This document shows, one piece after another, positions 1 through 5,766 of a stretch of DNA of 5,985 nucleotides. The DNA is from JACCYQ01 sp036675565 (lineage in GTDB: Bacteria > Bacteroidota > Bacteroidia > Chitinophagales > Chitinophagaceae). Made by a program: the position numbers and the translations under genes. The notes beneath the pieces are model-generated. The model was given only the letters and a program-made list of their open reading frames with translations, made no database searches and had not been told where the DNA came from. Where the stretch lies: positions 1-5,985 of the forward strand of contig JAKFER010000245.1 in assembly GCA_036675565.1 (NCBI GenBank). Reading direction: 5' to 3'. Each line of letters begins with the position of its first letter. The first letter of the stretch is position 1.

Positions 1-900
1 TTGCACGGGAATATTTTTTTTCTCAGCTACATCCTGTACAAAATTCAACAACTTGTTATGCACTGCCGGTCCGTAAGCAAGTGAGGGTCCCTTGCCACAT
101 GAGCAATCACCTTCAATGATCTTATTTACCATCGGTGTGCTGGTATCGTGCGTAACATCGGTGATGATAGCTACGTTCGGTTTAATGCGACGGGCAATCA
201 TTTCTGCGCCGCGCAATCCAACTTCTTCCTGAACCGCATTAACGATGTATAATCCAAATGGTAATTTCTTATTGTTTTGTTTTAATAAACGGGCAACTTC
301 TGCAATCATAAATCCACCAATACGGTTATCAAATGCACGCCCTATATAATAATCAAATGCGAGTTCATCAAAACCATCCTGGTATGTAACCACTGCACCG
401 ACATGGATTCCTAATTGATCAATTTCCTTTTTATTGCGTGCACCACAATCGAGACAAAGATTTTCAACCTTGGGTTGAGGTTCTTTATTTTCGTTATTGC
501 TCAAACGGGTATGGATAGCCGGCCAACCGAATACTGCTTTTACCGGTCCTTTTTTTCCATGGATAAAAACGCGTTGACCAGGTGCAATCTGGTGATCAAC
601 ACCGCCATTTCGTTTCAGGTAAATTAAACCTTCGGCAGTAATATAATTTACAAACCAGCTGATTTCGTCCGCATGTGCTTCTATTACTACTTTGAATGGA
701 TTGTTTTCATTGATTACCCCAACCGCTGTGCCGTATGGATCGGTAAATTGATTGTCAATATAGGGGTTCAAATAATCTAACCACAATTTTTGTCCGCTGC
801 TTTCAAAACCAACCGGTGATGCATTATTGATGTATTTGCGAAAGAAGCTTAATGATTCATCTGTCAACACTGATTTTTTCGATTTTGTCGCTTTAGCCAT
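1..900 (-). CDS. M42 family metallo-aminopeptidase (glutamyl/deblocking aminopeptidase type), C-terminus beyond window
   Basis: The frame is open for 300 codons from ATG at 898-900 and runs off the left edge, so it is 3'-partial. M42 enzymes are cytoplasmic di-metal (Zn or Co) exopeptidases, often large TET-type oligomers, that trim peptides from the N-terminus. The metal-site residues I can place are H76 and D78 in EAHADE, D191 in GRAFDNRIGG, the E225-E226 pair in QEEVG (E225 as general base, E226 as metal ligand) and D248 in ITDVTHD. This order and spacing fit the family, as do DCGARNKKE and the GKGPSLAYGP segment near residue 270. Family members are about 340-370 residues, so roughly 50-60 residues, including the last metal-binding His, lie outside. 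It is the third gene of a minus-strand cluster, 29 bp after the UbiA-like gene, with an A-rich leader and a possible own promoter. Residues 149-152 (CLDC) and 266-268 (CSC) are cysteine pairs of unknown meaning. Family assignment is firm; substrate specificity is not determined. Confidence 0.93.
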   Translation of the reverse strand, partial: MAKATKSKKSVLTDESLSFFRKYINNASPVGFESSGQKLWLDYLNPYIDNQFTDPYGTAVGVINENNPFKVVIEAHADEISWFVNYITAEGLIYLKRNGGVDHQIAPGQRVFIHGKKGPVKAVFGWPAIHTRLSNNENKEPQPKVENLCLDCGARNKKEIDQLGIHVGAVVTYQDGFDELAFDYYIGRAFDNRIGGFMIAEVARLLKQNNKKLPFGLYIVNAVQEEVGLRGAEMIARRIKPNVAIITDVTHDTSTPMVNKIIEGDCSCGKGPSLAYGPAVHNKLLNFVQDVAEKKNIPVQ

Positions 901-920
901 AATATTTTCTTTAAGGATTT

Positions 921-928
921 CAAAAATA
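921..928 (-). promoter_or_regulatory. Candidate Bacteroidota -7 promoter element upstream of the M42 peptidase gene
   Basis: Read on the minus strand this is TATTTTTG, an exact match to the Bacteroidota -7 consensus TAnnTTTG, ending 20 bp before the peptidase ATG. It overlaps the stop codon of the preceding UbiA-like gene, so it would be an internal operon promoter. I see no TTTG -33 element at the usual 19-21 bp spacing, and such a short AT-rich motif occurs by chance, so the call is weak. Confidence 0.28.
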
Positions 929-929
929 A

Positions 930-1775
930 TTAAAAAGACATCAACAGCATGATTAATGCCGAAAGCATCATGAGACCATCCAACACGAAATAATAAAATA
1001 TATCGGAATCGTTCTTTTTTGCATAGGTATATAATAATGCGGTTATAAAACCGGGGATCAACAAAATTATTATTAATAACAGGTTATGGCCATAGAAATA
1101 CATCATTATCGTTGAAATGGCAAAAATGATCAATGATGCATAAAAGAGTTTGTCAATCCCTTTTTCATCCAGGTAGGTAATAAGACTTCGAATGCCTTCC
1201 AGCTTATCATCCTGCCGATCCCGGTAATCAAACAAAATGCAAATAGCATAAATCAGGAAAAACCGGCTCACAATAAATAACCAGACATCTACAGTAAAGG
1301 GGGTAGATGTAACGAGCAATGGAAGGGCAGTGGTGACATAGGTCCAAACCATGCTAAGAAAGATGGTTTTACCAATTGCGATTTTCTTTAGGTTTTTAAA
1401 AAGTTCGTGGGGAAGTTTAGGTGCCGTATATAAAAAGGTAATAAAAGCGCCCAGTAACAACCAGTGCCAATGTTGAATTAATGCAAAGAAAAAAATGCCA
1501 CTACCCAGCAAGCCCACCAGGAACAAAACCAGGTGAATATGTTTATACTTCTGGGCCCATTGAATGCGTTGAGATGGATGTACGGAATGGGTAGTCAGAA
1601 ACCAGTGAAGATTATAACTGCATACTGTTGAAAAGAAAACAAATAGATAAAATGAAATGCCCGGACCTGGCGCATTAAATAAATATTGCGTTTGATAAAC
1701 CATCAATACCGAACACAATGCAATAAAAAGGCTGCTGAATATAAAAAATCGAAACAGTCGGTTTATAACGTTCAT
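930..1775 (-). CDS. UbiA-like integral membrane protein (prenyltransferase superfamily, atypical first motif)
   Basis: This 281-residue, very hydrophobic protein has about nine predicted membrane segments (near 10-30, 40-60, 81-101, 104-118, 137-155, 165-182, 211-228, 231-249 and 262-280), the fold expected for UbiA-type intramembrane prenyltransferases. These attach isoprenoid chains to aromatic or other acceptors in quinone, heme or lipid synthesis. The second Asp-rich motif is recognisable as DYRDRQDD (183-190) followed by GIRSL, which resembles the D-x-x-x-D and G-x-R-T-L region of the family. LYTAPKLP (115-122) followed by a Lys-rich stretch also fits. The first motif, normally NDxxDxxxD after the second helix, is replaced by YNLHWFLT (54-61) with no acidic residue, so catalysis by the standard Mg-diphosphate mechanism is doubtful. 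It starts 2 bp after the lipoprotein stop codon, implying co-transcription and probably coupled translation. It could be a divergent prenyltransferase or a non-catalytic relative; the superfamily call is moderately confident and the function is unknown. Confidence 0.72.
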   Translation of the reverse strand: MNVINRLFRFFIFSSLFIALCSVLMVYQTQYLFNAPGPGISFYLFVFFSTVCSYNLHWFLTTHSVHPSQRIQWAQKYKHIHLVLFLVGLLGSGIFFFALIQHWHWLLLGAFITFLYTAPKLPHELFKNLKKIAIGKTIFLSMVWTYVTTALPLLVTSTPFTVDVWLFIVSRFFLIYAICILFDYRDRQDDKLEGIRSLITYLDEKGIDKLFYASLIIFAISTIMMYFYGHNLLLIIILLIPGFITALLYTYAKKNDSDIFYYFVLDGLMMLSALIMLLMSF

Positions 1776-1777
1776 AC

Positions 1778-2239
1778 TTACTGCCTGAGGACAATGATCT
1801 GGTCGGAGGTAACCGTATCACTTTTATTGCCGGCGGCATCTTTTGCCAGGAATTTAACCACCAGGGTATCAGGTTCTCTTTCATTAGGACTGCCTGGAAC
1901 CGGTGGTGGAAAAGTAGCTGAAATAATGGATTGGTAATTTAAATCGACTAGAAATTCGCCCTGTGTGTATTTTGGAAATTCTGGGATTTTAGTCCAGAAT
2001 GAATCCAGGTTGGTTTCAACTACCCGTTGATTCAACCGGACCTTTTTAACGAACAAAGAATCATTCATATCACCTTCCTTATCCCTGAATTCAATAGTAA
2101 AGCGTATTCCGGAATTGGGAGGAACTACATCTGTACTCATAGATTTAATTTCTATCTGCGGTTCGGTCGTAAACTTATCTTTGCTACAGGCTGCGATGAT
2201 GAGTATGAAGGCTATAGGGATGATCTGTTTGAATTTCAT
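1778..2239 (-). CDS. Small secreted lipoprotein of unknown function
   Basis: I start this gene at the ATG at 2237-2239 (153 residues). From there the protein begins with a textbook lipoprotein signal: charged MKFKQ, a hydrophobic core and the lipobox IAAC with Cys18 as the lipidated residue. The in-frame ATG at 2422 would add 61 residues that bury the signal inside the protein and overlap the divergent acyltransferase gene by about 130 bp, so I reject it. The mature part is about 135 residues, polar, with alternating hydrophobic strands. FRDKEGDMND (51-60) and KDAAGNKSDT (133-142) resemble the Asp/Gly turns of Ig-like or cadherin-like beta-sandwich domains, and a proline-rich turn with PPPVPGSP lies between them. 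It is probably anchored in the outer or inner membrane facing the periplasm or the surface. It is the first gene of the cluster with the UbiA-like protein and the M42 peptidase. I do not recognise a named family, and the beta-sandwich reading is inference. Confidence 0.82.
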   Translation of the reverse strand: MKFKQIIPIAFILIIAACSKDKFTTEPQIEIKSMSTDVVPPNSGIRFTIEFRDKEGDMNDSLFVKKVRLNQRVVETNLDSFWTKIPEFPKYTQGEFLVDLNYQSIISATFPPPVPGSPNEREPDTLVVKFLAKDAAGNKSDTVTSDQIIVLRQ

Positions 2240-2293
2240 TCGTCGATTTTTGAAGTCTGACAAATTTACACTTTTACCCGATATTAATGATTT
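2240..2293. promoter_or_regulatory. Divergent intergenic promoter region (54 bp)
   Basis: This AT-rich spacer lies head-to-head between the lipoprotein gene (minus) and the LuxE-domain gene (plus), so both starts must be served from here or from within the neighbouring coding ends. The minus-strand signal is the TAAATTTG element at 2261-2268. On the plus strand GATTTTTG at 2245-2252 is a one-mismatch version of the same motif, 41 bp before the LuxE-domain ATG. I see no inverted repeat that would mark an operator. Confidence 0.4.
2261..2268 (-). promoter_or_regulatory. Candidate Bacteroidota -7 element for the lipoprotein cluster
   Basis: On the minus strand this reads TAAATTTG, an exact match to TAnnTTTG, ending 21 bp before the chosen lipoprotein ATG. 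That would give a leader of roughly 15 nt and supports the shorter start, since the upstream ATG at 2422 lies before the promoter. No clear TTTG -33 box is seen at the expected distance. Confidence 0.38.
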
Positions 2294-3274
2294 ATGTCCT
2301 GTGAATGGCGTGATAAAATTTTTTCTGTCGAAGATGCCGGATTTCCCCGCCTGGCCATCGAAACCTTTCATTACCAATACCATCAGAATCCAGTTTATAA
2401 ACAGTATGTGGATGGACTTCATACAGATGTATCAAAAGTTCAATCAATTACCCAAATACCATTCCTGCCTATTCGTTTTTTCAAGTCGCATGAAATAAAA
2501 TCTTCAACATTTTTCCCTGAAATCGTTTTTGAAAGCAGTGGCACCACGCAAACTATTAATAGCCGGCATTTAGTGAAGGATATTGAATTATATGAAGAAA
2601 ATTTTTTAACCGGTTTTGAACAAATGTATGGACCGGTAAAAGATTGGTGCATACTTGGGTTATTACCTTCTTACCTGGAACGGGGAAATTCATCATTGGT
2701 GTACATGGTTGATAAACTGGTGAAGCTTAGCGAAAATCCGGATAGTGGATTTTATTTATATAACGAGGAGGCATTGGCAAAAAAATTAGCCATGCTGGAA
2801 GGCTGGCAACAAAAAACGCTATTGATAGGCGTTACTTATGCATTGCTTGATTTTGCTGAAAAATTTCCTATGCAATTAAATTCCACCATAATAATGGAAA
2901 CGGGGGGTATGAAGGGCCGCAAAAAGGAGATGGTAAAAGACGAAGTGCACAGCGAATTAATGAAGGCTTTCCGGGTGTCATCTATTCATGCTGAATATGG
3001 AATGACGGAACTTCTTTCGCAGGCTTATTCTAAAGGCAATGGAATTTATAAGTCACCTGCCTGGATGAAATGCGTTGTCAGGGAAGAAGATGATCCTCTA
3101 ACCACTCATTTATCAGGTGCGGGTGTATTAAATGTGATTGATCTTGCAAATATTTATTCATGCTCTTTTATAGCAACGGAAGATGCCGGAAAAGTTTATG
3201 AAGACGGAAGTTTTGAAGTGTTGGGCAGAACAGATGGAAGTGATTTAAGAGGATGCAGCCTGATGGTTCTTTAA
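2294..3274 (+). CDS. LuxE-domain acyl-activating/acyl-protein synthetase-like protein
   Basis: This 326-residue protein matches the stand-alone LuxE-domain 'acyl transferase' common in Bacteroidota. LuxE proteins belong to the ANL adenylate-forming superfamily and, in luminous bacteria, activate a fatty acid as acyl-AMP and carry it on a cysteine. Visible ANL-like signatures are ESSGTTQT (80-87, phosphate-loop core), METGGMKGR (201-209), EYGMTE (234-239, the Y-G-x-T-E adenine/Mg core) and FEVLGRTDGSDLRG (307-320, the D/G-R-x-D region). LLPSYLERGNSSLVYMVD (123-140) is also characteristic. The C-terminal lysine-bearing subdomain of full ANL ligases is absent, as in LuxE. A cysteine (C321) lies six residues from the end, comparable to the near-C-terminal acyl-accepting cysteine of LuxE. 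The ATG at 2294 gives the MSCEWRDKIF start usual for the group. No luxA, B, C or D homologue is present, so bioluminescence is not implied; the acyl substrate and acceptor are unknown. Confidence 0.9.
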   Translation: MSCEWRDKIFSVEDAGFPRLAIETFHYQYHQNPVYKQYVDGLHTDVSKVQSITQIPFLPIRFFKSHEIKSSTFFPEIVFESSGTTQTINSRHLVKDIELYEENFLTGFEQMYGPVKDWCILGLLPSYLERGNSSLVYMVDKLVKLSENPDSGFYLYNEEALAKKLAMLEGWQQKTLLIGVTYALLDFAEKFPMQLNSTIIMETGGMKGRKKEMVKDEVHSELMKAFRVSSIHAEYGMTELLSQAYSKGNGIYKSPAWMKCVVREEDDPLTTHLSGAGVLNVIDLANIYSCSFIATEDAGKVYEDGSFEVLGRTDGSDLRGCSLMVL

Positions 3275-3293
3275 AACGCCTCCATTAGTTTTT
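3260..3293 (+). terminator. Weak candidate intrinsic terminator at the convergent gene end
   Basis: CTGATGG (3260-3266) can pair with CCATTAG (3282-3288) to form a 7-bp stem with one G-U pair and a 15-nt loop, followed directly by five T on the plus strand (3289-3293). It spans the stop codons of both the LuxE-domain gene and the facing DUF72 gene. The loop is long and the stem moderate, so it may be chance; on the minus strand no T-run follows. Confidence 0.3.
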
Positions 3294-4004
3294 CAAAATC
3301 ATTTTCCTGATCGACTTTGCATTTTTTGCTCCATCAATTGTAATGGTATTATTGAAATAGATAAAAACATTTTTGCTTTTACAAATAATTATTTCTTCTG
3401 CAATTTTTTGCAATGTTTCTTTTTTATATGATGATAAATACAATTTTGGCACACCATGAAAACGATAATAGGTAATTTCTTTATCCCCCATTATATCGAC
3501 TGGTAAATCAGGGTGACTGATGCCACAGACATGAATATTATTCTTTCTTAATAATTTTATAACGGAAGGTGACCACCAGCTTTTATCACGAAATTCCACT
3601 ACATTTTTGAAAGAAGGATCCAATGCATCTTTTATCAGTTGAATTCTTTCTTCGGTAAACAGAAATTTTGGCGGAAACTGGAATAAAAGGGCGCCTGCTT
3701 TTTCTTTCATTCCTTCATGCACACTGGTATAAAAATCATTCAACTGGTCCTTGCATTCTTTTAATTGTTTAAAATGTGTAATCAGACGAGGAGCTTTAAT
3801 TGAAAAAGCAAAACCTTCAGGTGCTGCCTGGTAAATTTTTTTTAAAGATGCAATGGTTGGAAATTTATAAAACGTGTTATTTATTTCCAGTGTATTGAAT
3901 TGTTCACTGTAAAATTTAAACCATTTGGATTTAGGCAGATCTTCCGGGTAAAACCCGGGTTGCCATGCCGGGTAATAATAACCTGAGCAACCTATATAAA
4001 CCAT
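3285..4004 (-). CDS. DUF72 (YecE-like) family protein
   Basis: This 239-residue protein belongs to the DUF72 family, predicted TIM-barrel proteins without an established reaction, present in E. coli as YecE. Family signatures run the full length: IGCSGYYYPAW (4-14), FNTLEINNTFYKFP (36-49), FAFSIKAPRLITH (65-77), GALLFQFPPKF (104-114), VVEFRDKSWW (135-144), YYRFHGVP (179-186), and VFIYFNNT (213-220) followed by GAKNAK. Conserved acidic, aromatic and Asn residues at strand ends suggest a ligand-binding or catalytic pocket, but none has a proven role that I can cite. It is soluble, with no signal peptide. The length is at the short end but normal for Bacteroidota members, and the C-terminus is intact. 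It is the last gene of the antiporter cluster, 32 bp after the acidic protein, and its stop codon lies only 10 bp from that of the convergent LuxE-domain gene. Family assignment is confident; biochemical function is unknown. Confidence 0.92.
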   Translation of the reverse strand: MVYIGCSGYYYPAWQPGFYPEDLPKSKWFKFYSEQFNTLEINNTFYKFPTIASLKKIYQAAPEGFAFSIKAPRLITHFKQLKECKDQLNDFYTSVHEGMKEKAGALLFQFPPKFLFTEERIQLIKDALDPSFKNVVEFRDKSWWSPSVIKLLRKNNIHVCGISHPDLPVDIMGDKEITYYRFHGVPKLYLSSYKKETLQKIAEEIIICKSKNVFIYFNNTITIDGAKNAKSIRKMILKN

Positions 4005-4036
4005 GGTCGATGATTGAAATCGATAAATTTTATTAA

Positions 4037-4336
4037 TTATGCTTCCCTGTTTTCATTGTCCTTTTTGCCGGGCAGATCATTTGAATCGTGGTCCATTTCT
4101 CCTCTTAATTCTTCTTTTTTAGGAGGAGCCGGTGCCTGCTGACCAGAATCGGGTGCATTAAAACTTTTGTCATCTGCAGAAAGGTTTTCATCATCTTCCT
4201 CTTTCATCATCTCTTCATTTGCCGGATAATGCGGGTAACCTGTAAAGTCCTGGGTGGTTTTAACCGCGTTTGAATCATTTGCATTCGCCTGCTGATCCTG
4301 GTTTTTAGCTTGTTCGTTATTTTTATTTTCTTCCAT
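4037..4336 (-). CDS. Small acidic, low-complexity hypothetical protein
   Basis: This 99-residue protein is almost entirely polar. Residues 1-30 are rich in Asn, Gln, Glu and Ala; the middle holds the only aromatic patch, DFTGYPHYPANEEMM (30-44); an acidic run KEEDDE (45-50) follows; then a Pro/Gln stretch QQAPAPPKK (66-74) and a charged Asp/Asn/Lys tail. It has no membrane segment, signal peptide or cysteine and is probably intrinsically disordered and cytoplasmic. I judge it a real gene because it sits in line between the antiporter (46 bp upstream) and the DUF72 gene (32 bp downstream) on the same strand, and because the G-Y-P-x-Y-P patch looks like a conserved short motif seen in small Bacteroidota hypothetical proteins. 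That last point is from memory, not a search. Possible roles include a stress-related hydrophilic protein or a binding partner of the antiporter; neither is shown by the sequence. Confidence 0.75.
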   Translation of the reverse strand: MEENKNNEQAKNQDQQANANDSNAVKTTQDFTGYPHYPANEEMMKEEDDENLSADDKSFNAPDSGQQAPAPPKKEELRGEMDHDSNDLPGKKDNENREA

Positions 4337-4382
4337 GATAATTATTTTAATGATTGATTGAAAATTTCATGCCCGGGAAAGG

Positions 4383-5642
4383 TTATTTATCCGGCTTAAC
4401 GGGAGCATTCTCTAAATCATTCGGCAGTTCGGATTCAATTTTCTTCATTACCGGTGATGCAGTAATACCATGAATGATAATGGATATCAACACAATAAAT
4501 GACACCAACGACCAAAGTTCATTTGCATAAGAGAAGTACGTGGTGCTAAGTGCAAATGCCAAATAAAAAAAAGAACCAATTCCCCTGATGCCAAAAAAGC
4601 TGATCGCCATTTTTTCTTTGATGTGCAGCCTTGTTCCAATCAATGCAATTAAACTGGTTAATGGCCGAATAATAAATAAGAATGCAAGCCCGAATAATGC
4701 CATTTCGACTGTGAGATATTGCAAAATGCCATTGACGATGCTGCCACCGAATAATAATAAAACAATGGCTACCAGGATTTTTTCGATCTGGTCTGTAAAT
4801 TCATGCAGATTTTTATGAAACCGGTGGGTCATATGTGAATTGCGCAAAGTGATGGCTGATACAAAAACAGCAATAAAACCATAGCCGTTAAATAATTCGG
4901 TTAATCCATATACAAGTAAAGTAGTTGCTATGGCAACAAAACCATCTTTTATAACAATAAATTTCTTTTTTTCAGGAATATAAAAAATGAGATAGGCTAA
5001 TGCACGACCGATAATATAACCAAATGCAAAACCGATAATTAAACGGTAAATAAGATCGAACCAAACCCATTGGGAAAAATTACCATGACCCGTTGCTCCA
5101 TAAAATGCCAGGGAAATAGCCAACCAAACAAATGGAAAAGCGGTTCCGTCATTCATCCCGGCTTCTGCAGTTAATGAGAAGCGAATATTTTCTTTATCTT
5201 TTTCATGCGGTGGTCCTACTTGCACGTCGGATGCTAAAACGGGATCAGTTGGTGCCAGTACTGCACCTAATAAAAGGGCAGAGGCAATGTCAAATTCAAA
5301 TGCCCATTGGCCGGCAAGAAAAACAATACCAATGCATAAAAGCATAGTGATTAAAACAAGCCGGAAAGGTACCCTCCATTTACGCAAAGAAAAAGGTTGG
5401 TCAATTTTAAGCCCGGTGCCCATGATGGAAGTTATTACCACTAATTCGGTAAGATGTAAAGTTTCAGTAGGATAAATAATGGGATTGGGAATTGGTAATG
5501 ATTTAAAAACGGCAAAAATGACCATGCCGAAGAAAACGTAAAATATAGAATATGATATACCGGTTATCCGGTTAATGATTGGCATCCAGGCCATGCCTAA
5601 TACAGATGCACCAATAATGATGATTGAAAGGGTATAAGTCAT
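4383..5642 (-). CDS. CPA1-type (NhaP-like) cation:proton antiporter
   Basis: This 419-residue inner-membrane protein has about twelve to thirteen hydrophobic segments and the signatures of the CPA1 Na+/H+ (or K+/H+) exchangers, which use the proton gradient to expel cations and control cytoplasmic pH. The unwound TM5 motif is LAPTDPVLASDV (129-140). The next helix carries E160 and the Asn-Asp pair N164-D165 in AEAGMNDGTAFP; D165 is the ion-binding aspartate and the E-x3-N-D spacing matches NhaP and NHE proteins. R326 (IIRP) and R353 (GIRG) are candidates for the conserved arginines facing that site. The protein ends shortly after the last helix with a 25-residue charged tail, so there is no TrkA-type or long cytoplasmic regulatory domain. 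The ATG at 5640-5642 opens directly into the first helix. It heads a minus-strand cluster with the small acidic protein and the DUF72 gene. The transported cation cannot be decided from sequence. An assignment as an efflux pump for solutes other than cations is unlikely. Confidence 0.95.
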   Translation of the reverse strand: MTYTLSIIIIGASVLGMAWMPIINRITGISYSIFYVFFGMVIFAVFKSLPIPNPIIYPTETLHLTELVVITSIMGTGLKIDQPFSLRKWRVPFRLVLITMLLCIGIVFLAGQWAFEFDIASALLLGAVLAPTDPVLASDVQVGPPHEKDKENIRFSLTAEAGMNDGTAFPFVWLAISLAFYGATGHGNFSQWVWFDLIYRLIIGFAFGYIIGRALAYLIFYIPEKKKFIVIKDGFVAIATTLLVYGLTELFNGYGFIAVFVSAITLRNSHMTHRFHKNLHEFTDQIEKILVAIVLLLFGGSIVNGILQYLTVEMALFGLAFLFIIRPLTSLIALIGTRLHIKEKMAISFFGIRGIGSFFYLAFALSTTYFSYANELWSLVSFIVLISIIIHGITASPVMKKIESELPNDLENAPVKPDK

Positions 5643-5713
5643 TCGAGATTTCTATTGTAAAAATTATGCCTGATAAATGCTTTTTTAATTTTATACATCT
5701 TACATATTTCAAA
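5643..5713 (-). promoter_or_regulatory. AT-rich leader region of the antiporter cluster
   Basis: This short region lies between the ABC-F gene's terminator and the antiporter ATG and should hold the promoter of the antiporter cluster. On the minus strand TAATTTTT (complement of 5661-5668) is a one-mismatch match to TAnnTTTG about 18 bp before the ATG, without a convincing -33 box. No riboswitch-like structure is visible. Confidence 0.3.
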
Positions 5714-5742
5714 CAAAAAACCCGGTAAAATGTACCGGGTTT
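5714..5742 (-). terminator. Strong intrinsic terminator of the ABC-F gene
   Basis: A perfect 10-bp inverted repeat (AAACCCGGTA at 5718-5727 and TACCGGGTTT at 5733-5742) encloses a 5-base loop. Read on the minus strand, the hairpin runs directly into a T-rich tract (TTTTTTGTTT), the classic Rho-independent arrangement, 24 bp after the ABC-F stop codon. The plus-strand side lacks a T-run, so it acts on the leftward transcript and separates the ABC-F gene from the antiporter cluster. Confidence 0.9.
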
Positions 5743-5766
5743 AATTGAATTAAAAAAGTTGCATCC

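Noticed and set aside
415..627. Plus-strand 70-codon open frame.
   Set aside because: It lies antisense within the M42 peptidase, whose catalytic motifs are intact across this stretch.
2240..2422. Longer lipoprotein reading frame starting at the ATG at 2422.
   Set aside because: The extra 61 residues would bury a clear lipoprotein signal peptide, overlap the divergent LuxE-domain gene by about 130 bp, and start upstream of the likely promoter.
2115..2498. Plus-strand open frame of 127 codons across the divergent region.
   Set aside because: It overlaps the lipoprotein gene antisense and the LuxE-domain gene out of frame, and its product has no recognisable domain; both overlapped genes are well supported.
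2294..3274. A bioluminescence or lux operon reading.
   Set aside because: Only a LuxE-type domain is present; stand-alone members are widespread in Bacteroidota, and there are no luciferase, LuxC or LuxD genes here.
4005..4036. CGAT...ATCG inverted repeat before the DUF72 gene as an operator.
   Set aside because: Only four bases per arm in AT-rich sequence; expected by chance.
4365..4382. Possible terminator around the CCCGGG palindrome between the antiporter and the acidic-protein gene.
   Set aside because: Pairing beyond the six-base palindrome is poor, there is no adequate loop, and no T-run follows.
4588..5475. Three plus-strand open frames of 62-76 codons.
   Set aside because: All are antisense to the antiporter gene, which is full length with its functional motifs; they show no independent coding signal.
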